From an uncultured Spartobacteria bacterium (GTDB lineage Bacteria > Verrucomicrobiota > Verrucomicrobiia > Chthoniobacterales > Chthoniobacteraceae), in assembly GCA_903901425.1 (NCBI GenBank), contig CAIURC010000214.1:1-64000 (forward strand): 64,000 nt of DNA, in the 5' to 3' direction. Positions 17,817 to 25,866 of this stretch are shown one piece after another. The notes under the pieces were generated by a model that did not search any database, had not been told where the DNA came from, and saw only the letters and a list, made by a program, of their open reading frames with translations. The first letter of the stretch is position 1; each line of letters opens with the position of its first letter. Position numbers and translations under genes: made by a program.

Positions 17817-18704
17817 GTGAAAGACCTCCTCAAAATCCTCGGCTATTTTCTCGGGACCCTGATTCTGGGCTGTCTTCTGGCTCCGCCCCTCTTTCAAGCG
17901 GGCCAGAGCCTTGGTCAAGTGCTCCCCTTCATTCCGAAGGCGGATTTTGAAAAGTACTTCCACCGCGCGGTGCTGCTGGCGGCTCTGGCGCTGCTCCCAC
18001 TTCTGGCCAGGGCCCTCCGGATCCGATCCCTTGCGGAACTGGGAATGGAGAAAGATCCTGCCGCATTGCGCCACTATTGTTTCGGATTCGCAGCCTCCGG
18101 CCTCACCGTGCTGGTGATGGCGACCGGATATGTGTTGTGCGGATTTTACAGATTCAAATCCGTGCTGCCCTGGGAGGCCGTGCCGAAGATCCTGCTCAGT
18201 GCACTGGCCGTGGGCTTCCTTGAGGAGGCGATCTTTCGCGGGATTCTGCAGGGCGTTTTCCAGCGCAGTTTCTCGCGCATCGCCGCACTCGTCAGCGCCA
18301 CTCTGATTTTCTCGAGCCTTCATTTTTTGAGGGCAGAGGAAGCCGCGCCCATCCCGGACGGGTCGGTGTGCTGGTCATCGGCGTTCACCCTGCTGCCCGG
18401 TCTTTTTTACAAATTCAAGGATCCGGCCCGGCTGCTTTCGGAGTGGACCACGCTGACGGTGTTTGGGGCGGTGCTGGGGCTGGCTCGGATGCAGACCCGC
18501 GCGATCTGGGCGAGTGCCGGACTTCACACAGGCCTCGTGTTTGTGAAAATGGCGTTCAGCAAGTTCTCAAAGCGGACAGGGGAATGCCTGCCCTTCATCG
18601 GGTCCGAGCTCCAAATCGGGCTCGTGCCGGTTGCAGCCCTCCTGATTTGTGGTTGTGTGGTGGGATGGAGGCTGAGCCGTGAAAAACGGGGTACGACGGG
18701 TTAA
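17817..18704 (+). CDS. CPBP-family intramembrane glutamic endopeptidase
   Basis: This 295-residue integral membrane protein belongs to the CPBP (Abi/Rce1-like) protease family. It has about seven hydrophobic segments. The signature EEAIFRG has Glu136-Glu137 and Arg141, followed by the second motif histidine in FSSLHFL near residue 162, and a third conserved region near LHTGLVF. Bacterial members process exported peptides or modified proteins in the membrane. The start is GTG at 17817 and has no strong ribosome binding site. It is followed by comF, whose nominal start overlaps by 26 bases, then accD and folC on the same strand. Confidence 0.85.
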   Translation: MKDLLKILGYFLGTLILGCLLAPPLFQAGQSLGQVLPFIPKADFEKYFHRAVLLAALALLPLLARALRIRSLAELGMEKDPAALRHYCFGFAASGLTVLVMATGYVLCGFYRFKSVLPWEAVPKILLSALAVGFLEEAIFRGILQGVFQRSFSRIAALVSATLIFSSLHFLRAEEAAPIPDGSVCWSSAFTLLPGLFYKFKDPARLLSEWTTLTVFGAVLGLARMQTRAIWASAGLHTGLVFVKMAFSKFSKRTGECLPFIGSELQIGLVPVAALLICGCVVGWRLSREKRGTTG

Positions 18705-19482
18705 CCCATCGATTTCCCCATCGATTCGCCTATCGATTGGGCCATTGCTCGGCCCTTTATTGGTCCCGTTGATTCGGTCAGGCCGGACCCTGCTTTCCCT
18801 GCTCTACCCTCCGCACTGCGCCCTCTGCCTTGCCCCGACCCGGCCCGGGAATCACCTGTGCCGGAACTGTCTGCAATCAGCGGTCCAGATCCGGGCACCT
18901 GCCTGCGAGGTGTGTTCGCTTCCTTTCTACGGGCTCATAGACGGACCGTTTACCTGTCCGAACTGCGCGCAGCGCCGGTGGCACTTTAAATGCGCCGTGG
19001 CGTGTTACCTGAGCCGGGGCGTGGTCCGGGACTTGGTGCACCGGTTTAAATACCAACGGGCCCATCATTTGCGGCACGCACTGGGGCGTTGGCTGGGGGA
19101 ATCCCTGGCCGACCCCCGCCTTCAGAACCCGCTCCCGGATCTGCTGGTGCCTGTGCCGCTGCACCCGGCCAAGCTCCGGAAACGTCAGTTTAACCAGTCG
19201 GAGATTCTTGCGCACTGGGTGGGGCAGACCCACGGTTTTGAGGTGTGCAACGCGCTGAAGCGGACCCGGCACACCCCCACCCAGACCCACCTCTCCCGCA
19301 GACACCGCATGGAAAACTTGCGCGGGGCCTTCGCGCTGAGCAAAAATCCTCCCGTGCAAAACCGTCACCTCATCCTGATCGACGACGTCCTGACCACGGG
19401 CGCCACCCTCGACGCCTGCGCCCACACCCTGCTCCGTGCCGGCGCCGCCTCGGTCCGGGCTGCCACCGTCGCCCGCGCCTGA
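18679..19482 (+). CDS. comF: ComF-family phosphoribosyltransferase-like protein
   Basis: This cytoplasmic protein of up to 267 residues resembles ComF/GntX, which helps DNA uptake in naturally competent bacteria. Two zinc-type cysteine pairs are present: CALC...C and CEVC...CPNC. The PRPP-binding loop is LIDDVLTTGATL near residue 235. The conserved LVPVPLHPAKLRKRQFNQSE region lies near 155. The start is uncertain: GTG at 18679 overlaps the previous gene and brings in a short repetitive leader (three 12-bp ATCGATT repeats); in-frame TTG codons near 18768 would start just before the conserved part. In this organism comF could pair with comM at 30149, though no pilus genes are visible. Confidence 0.85.
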   Translation: MKNGVRRVNPSISPSIRLSIGPLLGPLLVPLIRSGRTLLSLLYPPHCALCLAPTRPGNHLCRNCLQSAVQIRAPACEVCSLPFYGLIDGPFTCPNCAQRRWHFKCAVACYLSRGVVRDLVHRFKYQRAHHLRHALGRWLGESLADPRLQNPLPDLLVPVPLHPAKLRKRQFNQSEILAHWVGQTHGFEVCNALKRTRHTPTQTHLSRRHRMENLRGAFALSKNPPVQNRHLILIDDVLTTGATLDACAHTLLRAGAASVRAATVARA

Positions 19483-19540
19483 GCCGCGACAGGAACCTCA
19501 TTTTCTCCCGTTCGCATTCCAACCACCGCTGCTTTCATCC

Positions 19541-20374
19541 ATGGGCATTTTCTCCAAACCCAAGTTCACCTCCGAAAAGAAACGCGAAGTCCCCGAGGGG
19601 CTCTGGCAGAAATGCCCCAGCTGCGGCGAAGTGATCCACAATCTGGAACTAGTCCAGAACCTTCTCGTCTGCCCGAAGTGCGACCATCATTTCACCCTCT
19701 CCGCCTACGACCGGATCCACCAACTTGTGGACCCAGACTCGTTCACTGAGCACGATGCCGGTCTTTTCTCCGTGGACACACTCAAGTTCACCGGCATGGC
19801 CAGCTATGCCGACCGGCTCCGGAGTTACCAGAAAAAGACCGGACTCAAGGACGCTGTGATCACCGGGGACGCCAAAATCGACGGCCAACGGGTGGCGTTG
19901 GCGGTGATGGATTTTTTCTTCATCGCAGCGACCATGGGCTCGGTCGTGGGCGAAAAGCTGGCTCGGATCATCGAGTACGCCACTCAGAACCGGATACCCG
20001 TGGTGATTTTTTCGGCGTCGGGTGGAGCCCGGATGTACGAGGGGGTTCTGAGCCTCATGCAGATGGCCAAGACTTGCGGGGCGCTCGCCCTCCATTCCAA
20101 GGCGGGTCTGCCCTACATCTCGGTTCTCACACACCCCACCACGGGCGGCGTCAGCGCCTCCTTTGCCACCGTCGGCGATGTGATCCTGGCCGAGCCCAAA
20201 GCCATGGTCGGATTCGCCGGGCCGCGCGTCATCCGGGAAACCACCCACCAAGATCTTCCCCCAGGGTTCCAAACCTCCGAGTTCCTGGAGGAACACGGTT
20301 TGGTGGACATGATTGTGCACCGCAAAGAACTGCGGGAAAAACTCGCCCAACTCCTGAATTACCTGACCCCGTGA
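19541..20374 (+). CDS. accD: Acetyl-CoA carboxylase carboxyltransferase subunit beta
   Basis: AccD is the beta subunit of the carboxyltransferase that makes malonyl-CoA for fatty acid synthesis. The protein (277 aa) has the N-terminal four-cysteine zinc finger (CPSC...CPKC, residues 27-49), then the crotonase-like carboxyltransferase core. FSASGGARMYEG is the acyl-CoA oxyanion region. PTTGGVSASFA and the later GFAGPRVI are the signature segments. ATG at 19541 follows the expected spacing to the zinc finger. Its stop codon overlaps the folC start (GTGA), the accD-folC arrangement also found in E. coli and relatives. The accA partner is not in the window. Confidence 0.96.
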   Translation: MGIFSKPKFTSEKKREVPEGLWQKCPSCGEVIHNLELVQNLLVCPKCDHHFTLSAYDRIHQLVDPDSFTEHDAGLFSVDTLKFTGMASYADRLRSYQKKTGLKDAVITGDAKIDGQRVALAVMDFFFIAATMGSVVGEKLARIIEYATQNRIPVVIFSASGGARMYEGVLSLMQMAKTCGALALHSKAGLPYISVLTHPTTGGVSASFATVGDVILAEPKAMVGFAGPRVIRETTHQDLPPGFQTSEFLEEHGLVDMIVHRKELREKLAQLLNYLTP

Positions 20375-21576
20375 CCCCCGCCGAAGCGCTGTCCTGGCTC
20401 TACGCCGCACAGCTTCACGGAATCAAACTCGGGCTGGACTCTGTCCGCGAACTGCTCCGCGTATTTCCCACGCCCGACCCGCTCGGTGTCCCTTTCATCC
20501 ATGTGGCCGGGACCAACGGGAAAGGTTCCGTCTGCGCGCTTCTGGATTCAGCCTGCCGCGCCGCCGGCCTCCGTACCGGACTTTATACATCTCCCCACCT
20601 GGTCCATTTCCGGGAACGGATTCGGGTGAATGGCGCTCCGATCCCTGACGGCCGGCTCGCTCGTTTACTCACGGAATTGCGCGACTCCGTTTCGGGGCTG
20701 ACCCATCCGCCGACTTTTTTCGAACTGGCCACGGTGGCAGCCTTGGCGCATTTCGCCGAACAGCAGGTCGATGTTGCGGTACTTGAAACAGGCATGGGGG
20801 GACGCTTGGATGCCACCAACGTGGTGAGTCCGAAGGTCAGCGTGCTGACGCCCATCGGACTCGACCACCAGCAGTGGCTGGGCAATTCCCTTGAATCCAT
20901 CGCCGCAGAAAAGGCCGGCATCATCAAGCCCGGCTGCCCCGCGGTCTCCGCTCCGCAACCTGAATCGGTCCTCAGGGTCTTCCGCGAGACCGCGCACGCC
21001 AGAAACGCGGAGTTTGAAGTGATCACCGCCCCGTTTGAGGGCATCATCGGCCTCGCTGGCTCCCACCAGAAATGGAATGCGGCTCTTGCCGCACGCGCAC
21101 TTGAGCTTTCAGGGCTCCCAGTTTCGGGTGCGGAGATTGCCCGTGGATTTGCCGCCGCACAGTGGCCGGGACGGTTTCAATCTCTGGGACCGGATCTGGT
21201 AGTGGACGGGGCGCACAACCCTCACGCCGCAAAGCAACTCGAGCGGACTTGGCGGGAACTCCGCGGGAACCAGAAAGCCCGAATCGTTCTCGGCATGATG
21301 CGGGACAAAGACGCTGCCCTTTTTTGCGCGGCACTTGGGCCGATTGCCTCCTGTGCCGTGACTGTGACGGTTGGCAACGAGCGCACGCTTTCCGCGGAAG
21401 AAATGGCCGGTATCTGGGAACAAACCAACCCGGGGATCCAGGCTCAACCGGCCTCGTCGCTCCGCGAGGCGCTTGAGTCAGGCCACGGACCGACTTTGGT
21501 CACCGGCAGCCTTTTTTTGGTGGGGGAAGCGCTCGCCCTTCTGGGGGGAGAATCCTGCGAACCCAGCGCGCAGTAA
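20371..21576 (+). CDS. folC: Bifunctional folylpolyglutamate synthase/dihydrofolate synthase
   Basis: FolC adds glutamate to folates and, in its bifunctional form, to dihydropteroate. The protein (401 aa) has the P-loop AGTNGKGS at residues 46-53, the FFELATVAAL segment, TGMGGRLDATN, and TPIGLDHQQWLG with the metal-ligand region. The C-terminal Mur-ligase-like domain contains DGAHNPHA. The start is GTG at 20371, overlapping the accD stop by four bases, which suggests translational coupling. Reading back further would run through accD out of frame, so the longer reading frame is rejected. It converges on the rpsI terminator. Confidence 0.93.
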   Translation: MTPAEALSWLYAAQLHGIKLGLDSVRELLRVFPTPDPLGVPFIHVAGTNGKGSVCALLDSACRAAGLRTGLYTSPHLVHFRERIRVNGAPIPDGRLARLLTELRDSVSGLTHPPTFFELATVAALAHFAEQQVDVAVLETGMGGRLDATNVVSPKVSVLTPIGLDHQQWLGNSLESIAAEKAGIIKPGCPAVSAPQPESVLRVFRETAHARNAEFEVITAPFEGIIGLAGSHQKWNAALAARALELSGLPVSGAEIARGFAAAQWPGRFQSLGPDLVVDGAHNPHAAKQLERTWRELRGNQKARIVLGMMRDKDAALFCAALGPIASCAVTVTVGNERTLSAEEMAGIWEQTNPGIQAQPASSLREALESGHGPTLVTGSLFLVGEALALLGGESCEPSAQ

Positions 21577-21666
21577 AGAGACGGCGCCGCCCGCGGTCCA
21601 AGGGGTTTTCAGGGTGTGGGGAAATCAAACGTCTGCGAGGCAATTTGGCACTTCCTGCGTCCGAGC

Positions 21667-21706
21667 AAAAAAAAACCGCTCTGCGCACGGGAAGCGCGCA
21701 GAGCGG
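21667..21706 (-). terminator. Intrinsic terminator of the rplM-rpsI operon
   Basis: On the minus strand an 11-bp perfect stem (CCGCTCTGCGC paired with GCGCAGAGCGG, at 21676-21686 and 21696-21706) with a nine-base loop is followed by a run of nine T. It lies 29 bases beyond the rpsI stop codon. This is a textbook Rho-independent terminator. Confidence 0.92.
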
Positions 21707-21734
21707 TCTTCGGGGGGGAAATCCCCGTAAATTT

Positions 21735-22124
21735 TTAGCGCTTGGAGAACTGGAAGCGTTTGCGAGCACCGGGTTGGCCGGGCTTCTTACGCTCCTTCAT
21801 CCGAGGATCGCGGGTCAGCAGACCTTCGATCTTCAGAGAACCGCGGAGTTCGGAGTTGGCTTCCGTCAATGCGCGGGCAATTGCGAGGCGCACCGCACCG
21901 GCCTGTCCACTGGTTCCACCGCCGTGGGTGTTGACCTTGACGTCAAACGTGTTGGAAACCTTGGCCACTTCGAAAGGCTGGAGAACCGTGTTCTGAAGAT
22001 TGACGGTTTTGAAGTATTCTTCCAGAGGCCGTCCGTTGACCTGAATTTTACCCGTTCCGGCCGACATCCGGATCCGGGCGACTGCTGTCTTGCGGCGACC
22101 AGTGGCGATGAATTCCTGAGACAT
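21735..22124 (-). CDS. rpsI: 30S ribosomal protein S9
   Basis: S9 is a small-subunit protein whose C-terminal tail reaches the P-site tRNA. The protein (129 aa) has FIATGRRKTAVARI at the N-terminus, the GRPLEEYF segment, GGGTSGQAGAVRLAIARAL in the middle, and the basic tail KKPGQPGARKRFQFSKR, which ends in the expected SKR. It is downstream of rplM with a 36-base gap, the conserved gene pair, and is followed by a strong terminator. Confidence 0.98.
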   Translation of the reverse strand: MSQEFIATGRRKTAVARIRMSAGTGKIQVNGRPLEEYFKTVNLQNTVLQPFEVAKVSNTFDVKVNTHGGGTSGQAGAVRLAIARALTEANSELRGSLKIEGLLTRDPRMKERKKPGQPGARKRFQFSKR

Positions 22125-22160
22125 GTGATTGGTGTTCTAAAAAACCGTTCTCTTCGAGCC

Positions 22161-22595
22161 CTACTTGATTTCCGTCACAGCCTGGGGCTGCTGGGCTTGG
22201 TGCGGATGCTCCGAACCGCTGTAAACTTTGAGCTTGGTGAAAGTGGCCCGGCCGAGGCGGTTGTGGGGCAGCATGCCTTTGACCGCTTTCTCAACCAGCA
22301 GTTCCGGGCGGCGAGCGCGGCGCGCTTTGAACGACTCGGACTTGTGGCCACCCACGAAGCCCGAAAAGCTCATGTAGCTCTTCTGCTCTTCCTTCTTGCC
22401 CGTCACACGCACCTTGTCGGCGTTGATGACGATCACGAAGTCGCCTGTGTCCACGTGCGGGGTGAAGATCGCCTTCTCCTTGCCACGCAGGAGGTTTGCA
22501 GCCTTTACGGCGACACGCCCAAGCACTTGGTCGGCGGCATCAATCACCCACCACTGGCGCTTCACTTCGTTCGATTTGGCTGAAAAGGTTCTCAT
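22161..22595 (-). CDS. rplM: 50S ribosomal protein L13
   Basis: L13 is an early-assembling large-subunit protein. The protein (144 aa) begins with [20 protein letters not shown], followed by [16 protein letters not shown] and the conserved [31 protein letters not shown] is the C-terminal signature. It is the first gene of rplM-rpsI. A promoter candidate lies about 30-60 bases upstream. No strong Shine-Dalgarno sequence precedes the ATG. Confidence 0.98.
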   Translation of the reverse strand: MRTFSAKSNEVKRQWWVIDAADQVLGRVAVKAANLLRGKEKAIFTPHVDTGDFVIVINADKVRVTGKKEEQKSYMSFSGFVGGHKSESFKARRARRPELLVEKAVKGMLPHNRLGRATFTKLKVYSGSEHPHQAQQPQAVTEIK

Positions 22596-22627
22596 GTCCG
22601 GTACGCGTTTTTAGAAAAAGGGTGGCC

Positions 22628-22657
22628 AAACTAGTTCGCCCAATCTCCAACTGTCAA
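22628..22657 (-). promoter_or_regulatory. Candidate sigma-70 promoter for rplM-rpsI
   Basis: On the minus strand a perfect -35 hexamer TTGACA (22652-22657) is followed after an 18-base spacer by TAGTTT (22628-22633), a weak match to TATAAT. Transcription would begin about 25 bases upstream of the rplM ATG. The -35 match and the position support it; the -10 is poor. Confidence 0.45.
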
Positions 22658-22722
22658 CGGATTTGTCAGGCGATTGGAGCTTTTTCCTGAATTCCATCGG
22701 TGCCAGCCGCAGGGCGCTCCTT

Positions 22723-23031
22723 CTAAAAGCCCGGGAACAAATCCGCTTTCATTTCCCGCGCCAACTCCTCGATTTCGGGCCAGTGCACCAAAACTGCCGC
22801 CAATCCGGGCAACATCAGCGCACAACCGAGCACGGTGAGTCCTACCCCCCACCGGGCCAGTCGCCAGTCCCGGATCGCAAAGAGCAGTCCGACGGGGATC
22901 AGGAAGAAAAAACAGGCAATCCCCCACCAAAGACTCCTCCTGAAAGCCGCCACAGTCCACCAGACGGTTCCCATCAGGATGCAAATCGCCCCTGCAAACA
23001 CACCCACAGCCTCCCAGAACGAAAATATCAC
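22723..23031 (-). CDS. Small hypothetical membrane protein
   Basis: This 102-residue protein is not recognised. It has three hydrophobic segments (about residues 8-28, 37-52 and 62-82) separated by short charged turns (AFRRS, RDWRLAR), followed by a cytoplasm-like acidic-basic tail (WPEIEELAREMKADLF). This matches small Verrucomicrobia-type membrane proteins of unknown role. The start is GTG at 23031. It lies upstream of rplM on the same strand but is separated by the rplM promoter candidate. Confidence 0.6.
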   Translation of the reverse strand: MIFSFWEAVGVFAGAICILMGTVWWTVAAFRRSLWWGIACFFFLIPVGLLFAIRDWRLARWGVGLTVLGCALMLPGLAAVLVHWPEIEELAREMKADLFPGF

Positions 23032-23170
23032 CTCCCCGATTTGCGGTGCTTCCTCAAAAAGCTCCAGCCCGTTTTACCTGCGGCAGCCCGGACTTTCCGG
23101 AGCCCGGCACCCAACGAGAACGAGTTGAATCTTGACCGGGCATCCCATCGGCGTGGAGTCTTGCGGACTC

Positions 23171-25729
23171 ATGCCATCGAGAGCCTGCGCACCCAAACCA
23201 GCCAGCTTGAACGAAGGAAAATGGCACGAGGTCATTGGGCCTGACGGCGCCCCGAGACCGCTTTATGCCGGATTGCTCTCGCATTTGAACCGGCTCAAAC
23301 CGAGCGAACTGCGTTTTCTGGAGGAGCGGATGACCGCCACGCTCCGGGAAATGGGTGTCACATTCGACCTGATCCGGAACGACCCCTGGGGCCATCAACC
23401 CTGGGCCTGTGACCTTCTCCCGCACATCCTCAACGCCCAGGAGTGGGACCTGCTCAGCCGCGGCTTCCGTCAGCGGTTGCGCGCTTTTGAGCTTTTCCTG
23501 AGCGACATCTACGGTCCCAAAGACATTCTGCGCGCAGGCGTGCTTCCTGTGCCCTTGGTGCTCGGCAGCCCGCATTTTCAGGCAGCAGCCTCCGGACTCC
23601 CCAGACCCCGCAACTCGTTCCTGCATCTGAGCGGAATCTGTGTCACGCGAGACGCCTCGGGACGCCATCTGGTCCGCAGACACCATTTTGCGCAGGCGCA
23701 CGGAATTTCGCAGATGCTCCAGAACCGACGCGCCCTGGCCCGGATTCTGCCCTCCATTTTTCAAGAAAACGCAGTGCAATCCCTCACGGACGCCCCGCTG
23801 CTGATCTTGGAACAACTGCGCGCCTCAGCCCAGGGGGTGCAGGGAGAACCCACGGTGGTGCTCCTCGCAGCAGGAGAGAATTCGGCAGCCGCCGCTGAAC
23901 AAAGTTTTCTGGCGCGCCGGATGGGGATCCCTGTGGTGGAAAGCGGCGACCTGTTGGTGTTGGACGACAAGGTTTTCCTCAAAACCGTGCGCGGCCTCAA
24001 GCGGGTGGAGGTGATTGGCAACGGGCAGGCGGATTCGCTTCTGGACCCACTGGTTTTCGGGGGATCCCCCACCTCGGGGGTGGCGGGCCTTGTCCACTGC
24101 CTGCGGAAAGGCTCGGTGTCGCTCCTCAACGCGATTGGAAGCCAGCTTGCAGACGACCAAACCCTGCTCGCATTCAGCCAGCAGATCATCGGGTTTTACC
24201 TCGCTGAAACGCCGGTCCTCCCCTGCGCAACCACCTACTGGCTCGGGGACATTGACCAGCGCGAACATGTACTCGAAAGCCCGGACCGCTTCCGGATCGA
24301 GTCCCTGCGCCCCACGGAACAAGGACACCACCGGACCCCGGCCCTCGCTTCGGTTCTGGCTGACATTCGGCGGCAGCCGCACCTTTACATCGCCCAGCCC
24401 AAGCATTTGGGGTCGACCACCCTGTGTTTCCACGGCGGAAGACCCGTGGAACAACTTCAGGAACATGTGCTCTTTGCCGTGCGCACCGGATCGGATTTCA
24501 CGCTCCTTCCAGGCGCGCTCACCCGGGTTCTTCCATCCACCGCCGAGGAATCCGTTGCACCGAGGACCTGCAAAGATACATGGATCCTCGAGGGACCGTC
24601 TTCCGATACCGCGCTGCCGTTTGTTCCGCGCCGCGTTTCCGCAGCGCACCTTCCTGCGCGGCAGGTCACCAGCCGGGTGGCCGATGCGCTTTACTGGATG
24701 GGCCGTTACCTGGAGCGCGCCCACCACCAAGCCCAACTCATTGCGCTGATCGAGACCCTGGAGTCTGAAGAACTCAATTCCGCGGAACGGAAGTTATACC
24801 GCCCGATCTGGAACCGGCTGCTGCCACCGATTGAAAAAACCACGGGCACCAGCCGAAGGAGCATTGCGAACACCATGGACCGCTACCGGCTGCTGCTCCT
24901 GCCGGAGCCGGGCTCGGTCGTCCATGCATTCCTGCGGGCGGCCTCCAACGCCTACACCGTTCCAGACAGTATCAGCCCAGAGGCGCTGGCCACGCTCAAC
25001 CAACTTTCAACCCGCTTTCAACGGAAACGTTTCCGACCGCAAATCGGTGAGGAAGAAGCCCAGAAGGCTACCCGGCGACTGGCGGAACATGTCATCCAGC
25101 TTGTGCCCCAGTTCTTTGCGATTTCCGCGAACACCATGCTTGCCGATGACGGATGGCGCTTCTGCGAATTGGGCCAGATGCTGGAGCGGGCAATCATCAC
25201 CGCAAACTCCGTGCTCTCCATCAGCGGAGCGCTCTCAGGGCCCGCCCAAGGGATGCGGCGGCACGGAACCGAGATCGAACTGAGCGCGTTCCTCCGACTC
25301 CTGGGGTGCCGGGATGCATACCGGCGGATTTTCCAGATGCGCGCCGAACCGCTCCATGTGCTTGAACTGCTCTGGCAGCACCCGGAGGTGCCGCGCAGTC
25401 TGGTGCATTGCTTGGAACGGTGCCGCTCCCTCCTTCAACGTTCCATGCCTCAGGACGCGCACGGACAACTGGACGCGCCCGCGGCTGTCGATGCACTGCT
25501 CCATCGAATTCGGCGGATCGACTGGCGCCCTTACGTTCCATTTTCTTCCGAGGAATCCCACGAATCTCAGTCTGCGCAAACCGAAAAACCGAGCCTGCCG
25601 CTTGAGCCGTTGCTCAAGGAACTCCTCGAAAGCGCTCTGGAGCTGCACACCTCGATTTCCGATGGGTTTCTCAACCATCAGTCCCGGATCGCCCAGTTTA
25701 CCCAACCCCTGCTCAGCGGCCTTGCCTGA
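23171..25729 (+). CDS. Fused circularly permuted ATP-grasp and alpha-E domain protein
   Basis: This 852-residue protein fuses two parts normally encoded separately. The N-terminal part (about residues 20-480) is a circularly permuted ATP-grasp enzyme (COG2308 type): DIYGPKDILRAGVLP is its hallmark, and RRMGIPVVESGDLLVLDD and SVSLLNAIGSQLADD match later family blocks. The C-terminal part (about 500-845) is an alpha-E domain (COG2307): RVADALYWMGRYLERAHHQAQLI is its typical opening. ATP-grasp members form amide bonds. The usual third partner, a transglutaminase-like protease, and proteasome-like genes are not in the window. ATG at 23171 is chosen; TTG at 23132 is possible. The substrate is unknown. 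Confidence 0.88.
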   Translation: MPSRACAPKPASLNEGKWHEVIGPDGAPRPLYAGLLSHLNRLKPSELRFLEERMTATLREMGVTFDLIRNDPWGHQPWACDLLPHILNAQEWDLLSRGFRQRLRAFELFLSDIYGPKDILRAGVLPVPLVLGSPHFQAAASGLPRPRNSFLHLSGICVTRDASGRHLVRRHHFAQAHGISQMLQNRRALARILPSIFQENAVQSLTDAPLLILEQLRASAQGVQGEPTVVLLAAGENSAAAAEQSFLARRMGIPVVESGDLLVLDDKVFLKTVRGLKRVEVIGNGQADSLLDPLVFGGSPTSGVAGLVHCLRKGSVSLLNAIGSQLADDQTLLAFSQQIIGFYLAETPVLPCATTYWLGDIDQREHVLESPDRFRIESLRPTEQGHHRTPALASVLADIRRQPHLYIAQPKHLGSTTLCFHGGRPVEQLQEHVLFAVRTGSDFTLLPGALTRVLPSTAEESVAPRTCKDTWILEGPSSDTALPFVPRRVSAAHLPARQVTSRVADALYWMGRYLERAHHQAQLIALIETLESEELNSAERKLYRPIWNRLLPPIEKTTGTSRRSIANTMDRYRLLLLPEPGSVVHAFLRAASNAYTVPDSISPEALATLNQLSTRFQRKRFRPQIGEEEAQKATRRLAEHVIQLVPQFFAISANTMLADDGWRFCELGQMLERAIITANSVLSISGALSGPAQGMRRHGTEIELSAFLRLLGCRDAYRRIFQMRAEPLHVLELLWQHPEVPRSLVHCLERCRSLLQRSMPQDAHGQLDAPAAVDALLHRIRRIDWRPYVPFSSEESHESQSAQTEKPSLPLEPLLKELLESALELHTSISDGFLNHQSRIAQFTQPLLSGLA

Positions 25730-25866
25730 CGCGCCCGGCACCGGGGCACACCGTACAGTTTTGACCAGAGCACACGCGGGTCGCTCCCTGCTGAGTCTCA
25801 CCCCACCGGTACCAGCCTGAACGGCGCTCTGACCTTGGCCGCGCCAAGACCAAGCCAAGACCGCGC

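Noticed and set aside
20074-20370. N-terminal extension of folC inside accD
   Set aside because: The extra 99 codons read accD out of frame and have no FolC similarity; the GTG at 20371 in a GTGA overlap explains the start.
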